From positions 49,645,365-49,709,364 of the forward strand of contig OY294047.1 of NCBI GenBank assembly GCA_958510825.1: a stretch of DNA of 64,000 bases, read 5' to 3'. Under the pieces are notes generated by a model. It worked only from the letters and a program-made list of their open reading frames with translations. It did no database searches and had not been told where the DNA came from. Source of the stretch: Brachypterus glaber (taxonomy: Eukaryota; Arthropoda; Insecta; Coleoptera; Kateretidae). Each line of letters starts with the position of its first letter. Within the stretch, counting starts at the first letter, position 1. The position numbers were made by a program, and so were the translations under genes. Shown one piece after another: positions 12,779 through 25,380 of the stretch.

Positions 12779-13128
12779 TAAACTTTTTTTTTTGAAAAGA
12801 TTATATTTTTTTTATTTTTTTGTTTTTTTTTTGTTTTTGATTTTAATGAACCTAGGTCTATAGGGGAAAGTATTATTTTGTTGGCAGCAGTTTTTTATTT
12901 TTTTTTATAGCCACACAAGCCTACAAATTATTTAAGTTTTAATCGATGATTTACGTTGGTTTTTTGGACTTTTTGCTTTTTCTTAATTTTTAATGTATTA
13001 TAGAGCTTTTTAAAAGTTTAGCTTAGATTTTATCTTTAGTATGCATTTGTTATTACTGAATCTAGGTTTAAATCTTACCGGTATGATAAAACTGTTTAAT
13101 AAATTTAGTTTTCCACAGGACAACTATA

Positions 13129-13692
13129 GTCCGTCCAATTATGCAAGATAGTAGTTTAAAATTCTCGCGATTTTTAAGCTACTTCATTGGTTAAAAACTC
13201 GTATATACATACAATATTGTGACATTTTTTGTCTATGACAATGATTGACGGTCGTTAAAGGTAATAAAAGAAGAGAAAGTTACATAAAAAAATGGTTAAA
13301 CTTAATGTTATTTTGTATGGTATTGAAAAAGGTACTTTTTTGGTATATTCTTCATACACTCACACTAAATTAGCATATTCTACATATTGTACTAACCTAA
13401 ATTATATTGAGCACAAGGAAATTTTTAGGTTACAATTACAACTTAAGGCCTATCCAGAGCTTCGCATAACAACCATTACAAGATACATGACGACACATCA
13501 AGCCAATCCTGGCATCGCATTCTTATGTACTATGCTTGTTATGCGAGTCTTTGGATAGGCTCTTCCCAGGAATACAGTACCGACATCTGTTAAATTTTTG
13601 ATACACTACGATTTATGCATAATTATGCTATTTATGCGCTTTGTGGTGTAAAACGGGCCGCGTCCCTTACTATCTTGCATAACTGGACGGAG
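13129..13692. mobile_element. TA-flanked MITE with inverted ends and an inner hairpin
   Basis: Ends GTCCGTCCAATTATGCAAG and CTTGCATAACTGGACGGAG, with TA at 13127-13128 and 13693-13694. An inner inverted pair is CCTATCCAGAGCTTCGCATA/TATGCGAGTCTTTGGATAGG. TA duplication fits the Tc1/mariner superfamily (inference). Confidence 0.82.
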
Positions 13693-14907
13693 TATATTGC
13701 GTTAGTAGTAAAAATAATTCTGCAAGAAATATTCTCTTTTTCCAGAAAAAATTGTGACCACGATATTTAACTCAAGAACGCTTTAAACTAAATATTTAAA
13801 CACCCACACTAAGAAATCCATTATGTCCTGTTTTATTGTTTGAAATTCGTATTATTTGTCCTAAAACCTATAATCCGAATTTCAAAAAATATTTAACTAA
13901 TTAAAAAAATATATATTTGTTTTAATTAGTACATTTGCCCAAGAAATTAGTATTAGTATTATAATTATTTTAAATACCTAATAAATATTTACTTGTCGTC
14001 TTTCATCAAAACTCGATACAACAAATTTTGTTATTCAAACCAAGCACTTTTACTGGATTCAAGTTTTACCGCTTGGTTCAAGTAAGATACGTATTCAGCC
14101 TTAATTACGTTAAACTTTGATCTTACTTAACATGCTTGTACAAACTGTTAAGCCACTTGATCTGAATAATACGTACTTGTTTTTAGTGACTATTTTTCTG
14201 CGTGTGACATTAGAAATAACTTTATTAGGTAAAATAATGGTACTAGCTTATGGAAATTAATTATATAATTTTAAGTATCTTTTTTAGGTTCAAAATGCAA
14301 TTAGTTTGCCGTGTTCAATGCAGGCTTTTGTTTTTGTACGTCTGTATAGAGCAACGTGTATGTTTTACCTAATTCCTTCTGATTCGGATTAGTTTGTCAC
14401 TTAGTCCAGTAAAATAAGGCAAAATTCGTAGAAAATTTATTGTCATTCTATTCAGGTAGCCATATGGAAAAATCGATATATTTATTGATAACATCTTGGT
14501 TAAACAATGGTTTAATGTGGTTAAACCGGGGAAAAAAATCGTTTTTTTAGATAGTTCAGGGACTTTTTTTAGAGAAAATCGAATTTTCATTATTTTCACC
14601 TTTAAAATGGCGACTGAAAAAGTGTATTTCATCGAGCTACCTCAGATAAAAATCGTCGAAATCGGTCTATAAATAACGGAGAAACAACGAATTTTTCATC
14701 AAAATTTAATTTGAAGTAGCCAAGATCAATTTTCTGGACGTGCAGCAGTGATGACTCACGCTTCTCTCTCCTCGCCTCTCGTCAGCTACTGTCAATTTGA
14801 CATCAACTTTTACCCTTAAAAACACTGTTTTTTTCTCAGATTCAATGACAGTATGTGAACAGTAAAAACGATTTCAACCCTTAATATTTATAAACAAATT
14901 ACGAATT

Positions 14908-14910
<3 letters not shown>

Positions 14911-14950
<40 letters not shown>
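14911..14950. repeat. (AT)n microsatellite
   Basis: About 20 perfect AT units ending just before CTCGGCTCC. Confidence 0.95.
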
Positions 14951-14953
<3 letters not shown>

Positions 14954-14969
14954 GGCTCCTATTTGAGCT

Positions 14970-15520
14970 GGCAGACTAACATCTCTACTCTAAATTTCTC
15001 TACTCCCTAACATCCCTACTCCATAACATCCCTACTCCACAACAATTCTACTCCGTGACATCTCTACTCCATAACATCTCTACTCCGTAACAACTCTACT
15101 CCACACTATATGCACTTTATTAGCCACTTAATAATAAATGAGCAGTTCAAAGAACAAAGAATCTTCTTCATCTAGATTATTTTATTTTTTTCCTAGAAAA
15201 CGTTTATCTTTAAATGTAAATCTAGAACAATCATAAATGAATTATTCTAAAAGCAACTATGACCGCGTACTCTTAACATGCACTAATATGTAAGTAATTA
15301 ATAAACTGAATTTATTTTTGACAGTGACTTAGCATGACAAATATTCTTTTGAGTTAAGACAAGTGGCTAATCGGGTGTCTATAGTGTGGAGTAGAGTTGT
15401 TACGGAGTAGAGATGTTATGGAGTAGAGATGTTACGGAGTAGAGTTGTTGTGGAGTAGGGATGTTATGGAGTAGGGATGTTAGGGAGTAAAGAAATTTAG
15501 AGTAGAGATGTTAGTCTGCC
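14970..15520. mobile_element. Fold-back element with 15-bp tandem repeats in its arms and an 8-bp target duplication
   Basis: TTTGAGCT at 14962-14969 and 15521-15528 flanks a 551-bp element starting GGCAGACTAACATC and ending in its complement. Each ~145-bp arm consists of about nine imperfect 15-bp units (consensus CTACTCCRTAACATC). The 8-bp duplication fits hAT-like transposases (family knowledge), while the tandem-array arms recall Foldback elements. Confidence 0.88.
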
Positions 15521-16888
15521 TTTGAGCTAAGCCAATGTATTTTTTTTTTAATTCGTGTGAAAATACCAGCTATTAGAATATCGAAGTGGCATACCGATAT
15601 CTTTATTTGTTGCAAAGATTTTAGCAAAAAATATAACCCTAAAATGTTCCACTTTTTCAGACGCCATTTTAAAGGTGAAAATTAAGAAATTCGATTTGTT
15701 CTAAACAGATACATAAAATATAAGTCTCGACGAAAAAAATGAGCCCTGGATGAGCCTTCTTTGACAACTGGGTCAATTTTTAATAAACATTGTCCCCTTT
15801 TTCAATAAATAAATTAAATTTTTTGAAAACTAATTAATATTTTTTAACAAAATGTTAATGGTAACTTAAGGGTCATAAAAAGCTTATTTTCTGAAAGTTT
15901 AAACTGCGCATGTGACATAGTTTCTGAACTATCTCAAAAAAACGATTTTTTCCCGGTTAAACCATTATTTAAACAATGTACCGCCCTTTCAAATTTGGAT
16001 CCCTTAAAATCCCAAATATGTTATCAATAAATATATAGTTTTTTCCATACGGCTACCTGAATCGAATTACAATATGCATTTTGTCTAATTTTACTGGACT
16101 AAGTAGGACGGGCCGAAAAAGGCCAAAAATTTTTTTTTTTGGGAAAATCCAGGACGACTAGTTAAAAAAAGGTGGATTATGTTTAGAGCAACTCACCTGC
16201 AAAAATTGAGATTTTTGAAAAAATGTTGAGCCGGTAAAAAAAGTTTAAATTTAGGTTCCGTTGGGATATAATTTTCTTATAACCCACCCTTATATTCGCC
16301 CTTAATTTATTTTTCTGGTAGATAACAAGGCATTTACACATTTAACCATGTTCTAAGAATAATGAATTACGGTAATAAATGTAGCATAAAACAGGGTAAA
16401 TAATTTATCAAAAAGAGTGAAACTCTATTTACTATTCACCCTTGAATGTGTGTAAAATACGACTATTTCGTTGCAGAACGCCCTCTATTAAATCATACCT
16501 AGAAAAAATGCATTAGAGGGCATTTTTTGACAATGGACAAAAGGAGAAAATCCATGTGAATAGCAGACATGTCACGGTGCTTGTTTAGGGGTATTTTTTG
16601 TTTGTTTGGAAACCCTGAAATTTCTTTACCATTCGATAGTACCGTCCATTTATATGATTTTCAGTGAAAATTAAAAATTTTTTTTTATTAAAAAAAAATG
16701 CTAAACGAGCTGCGAAGAGTAAGAGTGTTTATGTTTTAGTTAACATAACATATGACATACATGCGATGTTCAATGTACCTAAATGTTTATCTTTGATTAA
16801 TCCCAAATATTTTAATTTTATATTAATATCAGTTGATCATTTAAATCAGTTTATTTAAATTCTTTACTACCTACTTCCAACGAAATAA

Positions 16889-17110
16889 TAGTTATTTATG
16901 GTACTAGTGGGTAAAGTAAGATATTGCCCAAAAGTCCAAACGAGGCGTCAGCCAATCAGGTTAATTTTCGAGAGGGCAATATCGGTTTACCCATGAGTGC
17001 CATACAAGGTTTTATCCAATAAATAGCTTAGAAAATCACGCGGGAGTTATTATTGAGTTTATCTATTTAAAATAAAGCTGGTAATTGTCTCATTATCTGT
17101 ATGTATTGGA
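16889..17110 (+). mobile_element. Family A element, copy 4 (internal deletion)
   Basis: TAA at 16886-16888 and 17111-17113. The head hairpin is largely present, but about 100 bp between AATAGCTTAG and CACGCGGGAG are gone. Confidence 0.85.
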
Positions 17111-17617
17111 TAAAAATATTTTTTGTCCAATTTGATAATTTAATTTAATTTTAATCTTATATCCACAAATACTTAATTTAACTGTCATTTTTTACCACTT
17201 ACACTTGTGGATTGATCCATCCGGAATAACATGGCTTGGGGACCATTACACCCGGATAACATGCAATCTAAAAACTTAAAGTGAGCAAATAAATAAGCCA
17301 GTAAAAAGTCCAGGGGAGTTTTTTAAAGAACTTGCCCAAAAACTGGGAAAAAAAGTGTACTCACACCAAAAGAGGTATTGTTGGATGTTATATTTTAGGA
17401 GAGGATATACAAGTGATTTTACAACATACCCGTAAACTGGGCAAAAATTAACATATGAAATTATGTGATTTCTAGAGATCTTTGATCGCTAAATTTAAGT
17501 CAAGAAAAACAGTGTCAAAAACACGAAAAATTACAATTTTTGTACGTTTCTGAGTTCATATTTCTCGAAACCCTAAGCTGAAAGAGAACCGCAACCGCAA
17601 CCCAAAAATCAAATTAA

Positions 17618-18280
17618 AATATTTATAATACGAAGGCAAAAAGTTAAATTTTTCGATTAAGTAACATAAAACATAAAACATAAATTGAAATTTTGTGTTT
17701 GTGATTTATTTTAGAGGATGAATACGGATTAACTGGTTAACCATATGTTTTGAGGTTATGTTATAGAAGAAATTTTTATTTATATGAAACGATTATAATA
17801 CTTGTATCTGGTCAAAAAGAACATAAGACCAAAAGTGACCAAAAGGTCATATTCCTTTATAAATATTACAGTAAAGGTAATAGTTATTTATAGTACTAGT
17901 GGGTAAAGTAGCAAGCAAACCTAGCGAGAGGGCAATATCGGTTTACCCATGAGTGCCATACAAGGTTTTATCCAATAAATAGCTTAGGAATTCATATTTT
18001 TATTAAAAATGTTAATGACATTTACAAAAAAATAATTTGACAAGTGACAGTTGAGTGGGTAAAATAAATAATCCACTCAATAAAGTAAAAGCCACGCGGG
18101 GGTTATTATTTAAAATAAAGCTGGTAATTGTATTATTATCTGTATGTATTGGATAAAGCATCTTATTTTAAAAAAGCTCAAAAATAACAAGTTTTGGCCC
18201 TAGGTTTGGCAACAAAGTGCAACTTTTCGCCCGCAAAACATGAACAAAAAGTTACGCTTTTGGAATCAATCGAATAAAAA
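17618..18280 (+). mobile_element. Family C element, copy 1 (split by family A)
   Basis: Matches 56421-57080 on both sides of the family A insertion at 17881-18153. Shared text includes TTGAGGTTATGTTATAGAAG and AAAAGTGACC-x-AAAGGTCAT. The head is truncated and starts at about TATTTATAATACGAAGGC. Confidence 0.78.
17881..18153 (+). mobile_element. Family A element, copy 5, inserted in a family C copy
   Basis: TAA at 17878-17880 and 18154-18156. The host family C copy reads GTAAAGGTAA|element|TAAAGCATCTT, while the uninterrupted family C copy at 56931-56948 reads GTAAAGGTAAAGCATCTT. This proves both ends of the element and a 3-bp TAA duplication. Confidence 0.92.
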
Positions 18281-19365
18281 ACTATTTAAAACGCTAAAAA
18301 TAGTCTATTTTTCTACCTCGTCAATACTAATGCTTACAATTCCCTTTTTTGGCAGAATACACAAAATGTAGTAGTCCTGCTTTACAGGCGCCACCAAGTT
18401 CAAGAGGGCGGTTAACATGTCTTCGGGGGGTATATTCTCGACAATTTGTTAAACAGAAGGGGACAATAAGTCAATATATCAATGCCCGGGAGCGACAAGA
18501 CTTGGGGAAAGTAATTTTTATGCAAATTTACTTTTGGCATACGGGCAAATACGGATGAATTTTCCACACAAATTAAATTAAAAATTGGGAAAGAAGATAT
18601 TTCGAAGGACCATAAATATACGAAAACAGATATAGCAAAATTGGGTGGGCCAGAAAATAAGTCTTTTAATAAACAGTAATCTAATTCATTTGTACAGAAA
18701 GAAGTGATTACTAAAAACGAGTACGTATTATTTAGATCAAATCCTTCAAAAGTTTGTATATCAGCAAATATGTAAAATACTTAAATTTTTAGCTTAAAAC
18801 CTAAATTACTAAAAAGGGCTTGGTTTGAATAATATAATTTCTTGTATTGAGCTTTAACTCTTGTTATTTTGAAATTAAATTTTTATTAGAACCAAAAATA
18901 CAAAAGTGGATTTGCCACTATTAATAAAATTTGGTGGAAATACGCTTCAAGTAACCAAGAAAAACCCTTAAATAATTTTACAATATAAATTGGAACTTGC
19001 AGTGCAAAAGGCAACTTGAAACAGAGTGGGACATATATATTTCACCGGGTCTCAAAGGGTTAAAGTAACTTGAAAGATGGCAACTAATTATTTATAAATT
19101 ATTTAAAATACTAAAAATAATAAAAATAATAACGATAAATAATTAATTCTTGGAAATAAGTTCTAAATCAACTTAAGGCAAATTTTTGATTATTTTCAGT
19201 ATCGCAGGTACTTCATAAATATCTAATATTAGATTTTTTTTTTCTGCGTTAACTAAAATATAAAATCCCTTTCAAATGAAAAGAAAAAAATGGGGTGCGA
19301 TGAATATATTTTACGCACGAGGTACAAAAATCCCATAAACCATAAATTAAAAAAATATGTTAAAA
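18281..19365. other. AT-rich DNA with a repeat relic
   Basis: 18706-18740 (ACTAAAAACGAGTACGTATT) is a reverse-complement relative of 14165-14195, a low-copy repeat. The GC-richer stretch 18375-18440 (GGCGCCACCAAGTTCAAGAG) is unexplained. Confidence 0.45.
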
Positions 19366-20210
19366 CTAGATGAAACGTTTCAAGCACCCTGTCAAAACAT
19401 CGGCACTATTGGGAAAGCTAATAAAATGCTATTAGAACAGGGTATCATAACATAATTAAAATTTTACTACTACTCCTCACTGCACAAACTAACTTGTATA
19501 ATATTTATATTAAACTTTAGCTTTTCTTGTACACTTAATATATAATTAAAATTAATAATAAAAATATGATTTAACTTGGATGCAAGTTGAACTTATTAAT
19601 TACAATTTTTGATTGATTTTAAAAACAAATGATTGGAAACTTTAAATTTGTACACTAGAGCCATCTAGTTTGCAAATTTCAAACTAGGTGTTTTGTTTGA
19701 TTTTAAATTCTGTATCTTTAAAACATTATATTCTAGCAAAAAACTGTGTATAACATTTTTTATAGGGCCTAAAAAGAGCTTTTATATAAAATATAATTTT
19801 TTGAAATCGGGTTATAAATATGTGAGATATGCTAAAAAAACCTTTTACTGCTTTAAACGCCAATATCTCGAAAACAATGCGTTTTAGGAAAACGTTGTTT
19901 ACAACATTTTTTGACCAATTTAAAATTATCTTTTATATAAGTGCTAAATTAAACAAATACAATAATAATTGCCTTAATTATAAACAAAAAACTAAACTAA
20001 AAATAGGAGTTTTACCCTATTTTTACCCCCTTACCCCCAATCGTTTACCCCCAAAATGTAATCAGCTCTTTGGAATACGCAAAAATTTTTTTACTGATTT
20101 TCGAATGGTCTAAAACGTCGAGAAATGTGAAAAAAACGTGGTCAAAGATTTTGACTTTTCGGCGAAGATTTCAATACATCGGCACTCTTAGTAGCACTAA
20201 GTGCCGATTT
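19366..20210 (+). mobile_element. Family E element, copy 1 (with a ~240-bp insertion)
   Basis: Starts CTAGATGAAACGTTTCAAGC, then ACATCGGCACTATT, is interrupted at about 19414-19650, and resumes at ACACTAGAGCCATCTAG. It ends GCACTAAGTGCCGAT. The motif ACATCGGCACT is near both ends in inverted orientation. Confidence 0.8.
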
Positions 20211-21937
20211 AATATATTAAAAGAATAATTATAAATGGTGCGAGACAGCGCCTATAATATGTCACATTTTCTTGACAGATCAGACGAGAAATAAATTATC
20301 TCGTAGTTTAGTAGTTAAAACCCAGCTTTGATCTGTCCAAACAGATCCGTATATTTCCGTGAACATAACAGATCAAAAAGGATCAAAGAAAACCCTCCCC
20401 TTATTACGATATGCATTTCATTCATTCGGTTTCCACGAAGTTTTCCACTGATGCAAAATGGGGAGGCCTGTAATTTTCTCGATTAAGGCAAAACGGGATA
20501 TTTTGAAAAAAATATAGCCGTTATACCTGTTTCGACTGTTGCTAACGAAACAGTATATTATTTACAAAAAAAAAAAAAATAAACAAAACTTAAAAAAAAG
20601 AAAAGTTAACTCATTAGAGATTGAATCAATAACACAGGCCCACCAAAAAAAAATATTTTTGTGAGTCTTGGATTCCAACATGATATTCCTATGTATTTTT
20701 TCCCGCTTTAACTGAATCCGCAATCCGTTTGACGACTACACGTCAGGATTTTGACATAACCTCCGAGTTTTACCACAAATAACACAGGTCTACAAATACC
20801 GGGTCATATAAGTTGTTGAAAAGCTGAGTGTCATTTCCAAAGTAGTTTTCTGGGTAGAATCCGAATCCGGGGTCAGAATTGACCCATCACGTCAGGATTT
20901 TGAGATATTTGAGGTTATGCACCCGAGAAACGGCGTTTTTTCCTACTTTTGAGGTTATGTACAGGGTGTAAAAATTTTGTGTGGTCTGTCTCTCCAGTTA
21001 CATAATTTAGTACCACTCTTACCCTTTAATTTAAGACTTCAAGAGATCAATTACGATTTTTTTTCGCACTAAGTGCCGATTTAATATATTAAAAGAATAA
21101 TTATAAATGGTGCGAGACAGCGCCTATAATATGTCACATTTTCTTGACAGATCAGACGAGAAATAAATTATCTCGTAGTTTAGTAGTTAAAACCCAGCTT
21201 TGATCTGTCCAAACAGATCCGTATATTTCCGTGAACATAACAGATCAAAAAGGATCAAAGAAAACCCTCCCCTTATTACGATATGCATTTCATTCATTCG
21301 GTTTCCACGAAGTTTTCCACTGATGCAAAATGGGGAGGCCTGTAATTTTCTCGATTAAGGCAAAACGGGATATTTTGAAAAAAATATAGCCGTTATACCT
21401 GTTTCGACTGTTGCTAACGAAACAGTATATTATTTACAAAAAAAAAAAAAATAAACAAAACTTAAAAAAAAGAAAAGTTAACTCATTAGAGATTGAATCA
21501 ATAACACAGGCCCACCAAAAAAAAATATTTTTGTGAGTCTTGGATTCCAACATGATATTCCTATGTATTTTTTCCCGCTTTAACTGAATCCGCAATCCGT
21601 TTGACGACTACACGTCAGGATTTTGACATAACCTCCGAGTTTTACCACAAATAACACAGGTCTACAAATACCGGGTCATATAAGTTGTTGAAAAGCTGAG
21701 TGTCATTTCCAAAGTAGTTTTCTGGGTAGAATCCGAATCCGGGGTCAGAATTGACCCATCACGTCAGGATTTTGAGATATTTGAGGTTATGCACCCGAGA
21801 AACGGCGTTTTTTCCTACTTTTGAGGTTATGTACAGGGTGTAAAAATTTTGTGTGGTCTGTCTCTCCAGTTACATAATTTAGTACCACTCTTACCCTTTA
21901 ATTTAAGACTTCAAGAGATCAATTACGATTTTTTTTC
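20194..21937 (+). repeat. Two 872-bp tandem units
   Basis: The sequence from 20194 recurs at 21066. By eye the two units look almost identical throughout. Each unit begins with the last 17 bases of family E (GCACTAAGTGCCGAT), so the duplication arose after that element inserted. Confidence 0.92.
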
Positions 21938-22917
21938 GCAAAGTTATGGCTATTCGAAGTTACGAAATATATCCGTTCGACGTCATTAGCATTTTCATTA
22001 AGCCTTTGAGACAATAATTTTTTACTGTGTAATTTCTCTTGAAAATTTTCACTTTGAGGTCGCTGAGAACGAATATAAAGTCGGAAAATTAAAATTTGCA
22101 TTTCCAATATGGCGTATTCAAAATGGCGGATTAAGATTTGCAAAAAACATATATATATAATTATATAATTGTTGGCGATAAAAAAAAAAATAAACAAAAC
22201 TTAAAAAAAAGAAAAGTTAACTCATTAGAGATTGAATCAATAACACAGGCCCACCAAAAAAAAATATTTTTGTGAGTCTTGGATTCCAACATGATATTCC
22301 TATGTATTTTTTCCCGCTTTAACTGAATCCGCAATCCGTTTGACGACTACACGTCAGGATTTTGACATAACCTCCGAGTTTTACCACAAATAACACAGGT
22401 CTACAAATACCGGGTCATATAAGTTGTTGAAAAGCTGAGTGTCATTTCCAAAGTAGTTTTCTGGGTAGAATCCGAATCCGGGGTCAGAATTGACCCATCA
22501 CGTCAGGATTTTGAGATATTTGAGGTTATGCACCCGAGAAACGGCGTTTTTTCCTACTTTTGAGGTTATGTACAGGGTGTAAAAATTTTGTGTGGTCTGT
22601 CTCTCCAGTTACATAATTTAGTACCACTCTTACCCTTTAATTTAAGACTTCAAGAGATCAATTACGATTTTTTTTCGCAAAGTTATGGCTATTCGAAGTT
22701 ACGAAATATATCCGTTCGACGTCATTAGCATTTTCATTAAGCCTTTGAGACAATAATTTTTTACTGTGTAATTTCTCTTGAAAATTTTCACTTTGAGGTC
22801 GCTGAGAACGAATATAAAGTCGGAAAATTAAAATTTGCATTTCCAATATGGCGTATTCAAAATGGCGGATTAAGATTTGCAAAAAACATATATATATAAT
22901 TATATAATTGTTGGCGA
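21439..22917 (+). repeat. Overlapping 739-bp tandem units
   Basis: From the poly(A) at about 21439 the sequence recurs 739 bases later (for example AAGTTATGG at 21941 and 22680, and GGCGATAAAAA near 22175 and 22914). The second unit ends near 22917. The two tandem periods overlap, which implies two successive events. Confidence 0.9.
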
Positions 22918-23330
22918 TAAAAATTCAGTCAACATCACTCTTCGTTTACGTTGGTCGGCTACTCAAAGGCTTAATGCAAATTCTAATGACGTCGAAGGGA
23001 TATATTTCGTAATTTCGAATAGCCATAACTTTGCGAAAAAAATCGTAATTGATCTCTTGAACTCTTAAATTAAAGGGTAAGAGTGGTACTAAATGATTTA
23101 ACTGGAGAGACAGACCACAAAATTTTTTTGCACCCTGTACATAACCTTAAATGTAGGAAAAACGCCGTTTTTCGGGTACATAACCTTAAATATCTCAAAA
23201 TCCTGACGTGATAGGCCAGTTCTGACCGGATTCGGATTCTACGCAGTAAATTACTTCGGATATGACCCTTAGCTTTTCAAAAACTAAGCCATGTTGACCT
23301 GTGTAATCAAGGCCGAGAACTTTAGGTAAA
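22365..23330. repeat. Palindromic repeat whose left arm is amplified
   Basis: The stretch 22962-23330 is a diverged reverse complement of 22365-22745. Examples are AATAGCCATAACTTTGCGAA against TTCGCAAAGTTATGGC, and CTGACGTGATAGGCC against ACCCATCACGTCAGG. The centre is near 22900. The tandem units above are extra copies of the left arm only. Confidence 0.8.
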
Positions 23331-25206
23331 AGCAAATAAATAAAAAAATATATATTTTATAATAATTAAATTATTCTGAGCGGTCCCTAAGATATTATCC
23401 CACTTTTTCTTCCAGCCCCAGAATTGAAAAGTCCAATTTTCTGCTAGACACTCTGCACATGACATGAAGGAAATGGGTATTTTAATAAATAATATGATAA
23501 TAAAAATGGCTTTTAATAATTTTTAATTGATTTAAAAAAATGTCCAGGCATTTAAATAAATCTTTTGCATAGACCAAAAAAAAAAATTAATTAATTTTGA
23601 GCTGGTGATCGCCTTTATTTTATTGGTGCCTAAAATTCGTTGACTTTATAAATAAATTTATAATATTAACGAAATTTTATTAATTAAATCAATTTAACAC
23701 TAATATGTATATTAATTTTTAAGCATTGATGGAATAAGAAGAATAAGAAATATTTATCGGCTTAAAATTAAAATATTAATTGTTTCTCGGGTAATATACA
23801 CTATTTTTCGTACGACAGTGATACGCGTAGGATAATAATATTTTAAAGTAAGCAACTTTAAAGTTTTCAAATTTCTAACTTTTTTCTTCTGAAAATTAGC
23901 ACCAAAATGTTATTTTTACCCATTTCCAATCAAAATATTCATTAAAAATTCAATTTCGTATTTTGTACAGTTTTCCTCTAAATATTTAATATAATAGTGA
24001 TTAAAACAATGTATTTATGGGTTTATAAAAAGGAGAAGTGCACAGTGGCTGCTTATTACATTTTTTCAAATTAGCCAAAAACTTTTAAGTTCATTGACTT
24101 TTTATCTATAAATAAATTTTTAATTTTAAAAGCTTTCATAATGTAAAAAAAACAAACATATTTCAAACAAAAAAAAATTAACAAAAACAACAAAAATTAA
24201 TATTTTCCCTCAAATTAATTTTGCTCAAAAAATAATTTCAACCAAAAAATAATTTTGACCAAAAAAGTCGACAAAAAAATAATTCAGCAAAAAATCGGCG
24301 TTACGGAAAAAAGAAATGAATTAAATTTTGCTAAACTGCTTAATTTTTGGCAATGATTTAGCAATTCCTAGTATCTAGTGTATTGATTAAACCACTGTGC
24401 GCCGATGGAAATAACGTTAAAAATTCAAAACATTGATACGCCAATTTCAAATTTGAACACCGACCCCTCTTAAAGTTAAATTTTCCAATTTGCGATTATT
24501 TGCCAATTTAATTTTTATGACTGGCGTTTTTAGTAGAGTCCCTGAATTTTTAGTGATCCTCGACAAACAATGAATAATCTCTATGGATGAATTTAGTTAT
24601 TAAACAAGTAACCAAAATAAAAAGAAAAGTATAATTGCGGAAAAATAATTGATTTATTCATTTTTTGCTCTTAGGGCAAATTATAGTATAATATATTACG
24701 CGATCTAAGTCTTCAGTGTTCGAGACTGATTTTTTTTTTGCTGAGACGGAGTCGAGGCAAAAAAAATCAGTCAAGAAGTGTTCAATATGGAAACAAATAA
24801 AAACAGTCCAGTGCACTAATAATTTTTAGCTGAATCCATCATAACTAACCAACAAATAACTAGAAGACTCCTAGCGCACCAAAAAAGAACTTTATTTTAA
24901 GTAAGGCAGTTTTTTTGATTAGTATACTAGTATAGTAGCAGGTCAACTGTGAGTGTATAGCTATAACTTTAGGCCCAACCGCCATCTAGTTATGGATTTT
25001 ATGGCTTGTTGGATTGGTTCCCTGTTCGTTAACTAAATCCAAATTACCATAGTCAAATATTAAATTGTACCCTGTATAATTCAGTTTTAGTAACCATAGG
25101 AAACAAACCGCGAAGATATCATGCTTCGCATTCAAAAGTCACTCTTCACAAAAAAAAGTTTGGTGTAAAAAAGGCGCCTCGTTTCGCAAGCCCCTTAAAA
25201 TAAGTA
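23331..25206. other. AT-rich DNA, nothing recognised
   Basis: Poly(A)-rich, with no ORF over 60 codons apart from chance frames. It contains the short hairpin listed at 24721. Confidence 0.5.
24721..24774. repeat. Short hairpin
   Basis: GACTGATTTTTTTTTTGC ... GCAAAAAAAATCAGTC around GAGACGGAGTCGAGG. A related but decayed hairpin (GAAACGGAGTCGAGA) lies at 51645-51690 in a timeout intron. Confidence 0.6.
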
Positions 25207-25380
25207 CAGGTCGTCAAACTTAGGAAGAAACGTAGAAATAAAAGAGAAAGTATTCGGAGGAAGAAAGATAGGCGGTACGCGTACTACTAATAACTGGTGA
25301 TTTCAGCCACTGTCCAATGCGCACTAGGGGGGCGTGTCCATATTCAAAAACTCACGTCTCATCCTAAGTTTGACAAGCTG
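25207..25380. mobile_element. 174-bp MITE, TA-flanked
   Basis: CAGGTCGTCAAACTTAGGA ... TCCTAAGTTTGACAAGCTG, with TA at 25205-25206 and 25381-25382. Confidence 0.78.

Larger units (their letters stand above)
14397..16110. mobile_element. Large fold-back repeat (outer)
   Basis: Inverted arms: the left, 14397-14640 (TTAGTCCAGTAAAAT... CACCTTTAAAATGGCG), matches the right, 15650-16110 (CGCCATTTTAAAGGTG ... ATTTTACTGGACTAA). An (AT)n tract and a second fold-back element lie in the spacer. Confidence 0.78.

Noticed and set aside
13292..13558. 88-codon frame
   Set aside because: It lies wholly inside the TA-flanked MITE 13129-13692 and covers its inner hairpin.
19693..20113. Overlapping 64- and 94-codon frames recurring at 33998-34367 and 58090-58441
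   Set aside because: They recur only because family E recurs. The frames shift against each other, are Lys/Phe/Tyr-rich and have no coding constraint.
21919..23068. Frames of 63-92 codons in the tandem region
   Set aside because: They are shadows of the palindromic repeat and its duplications. Opposite-strand frames mirror each other because of the inverted arms.
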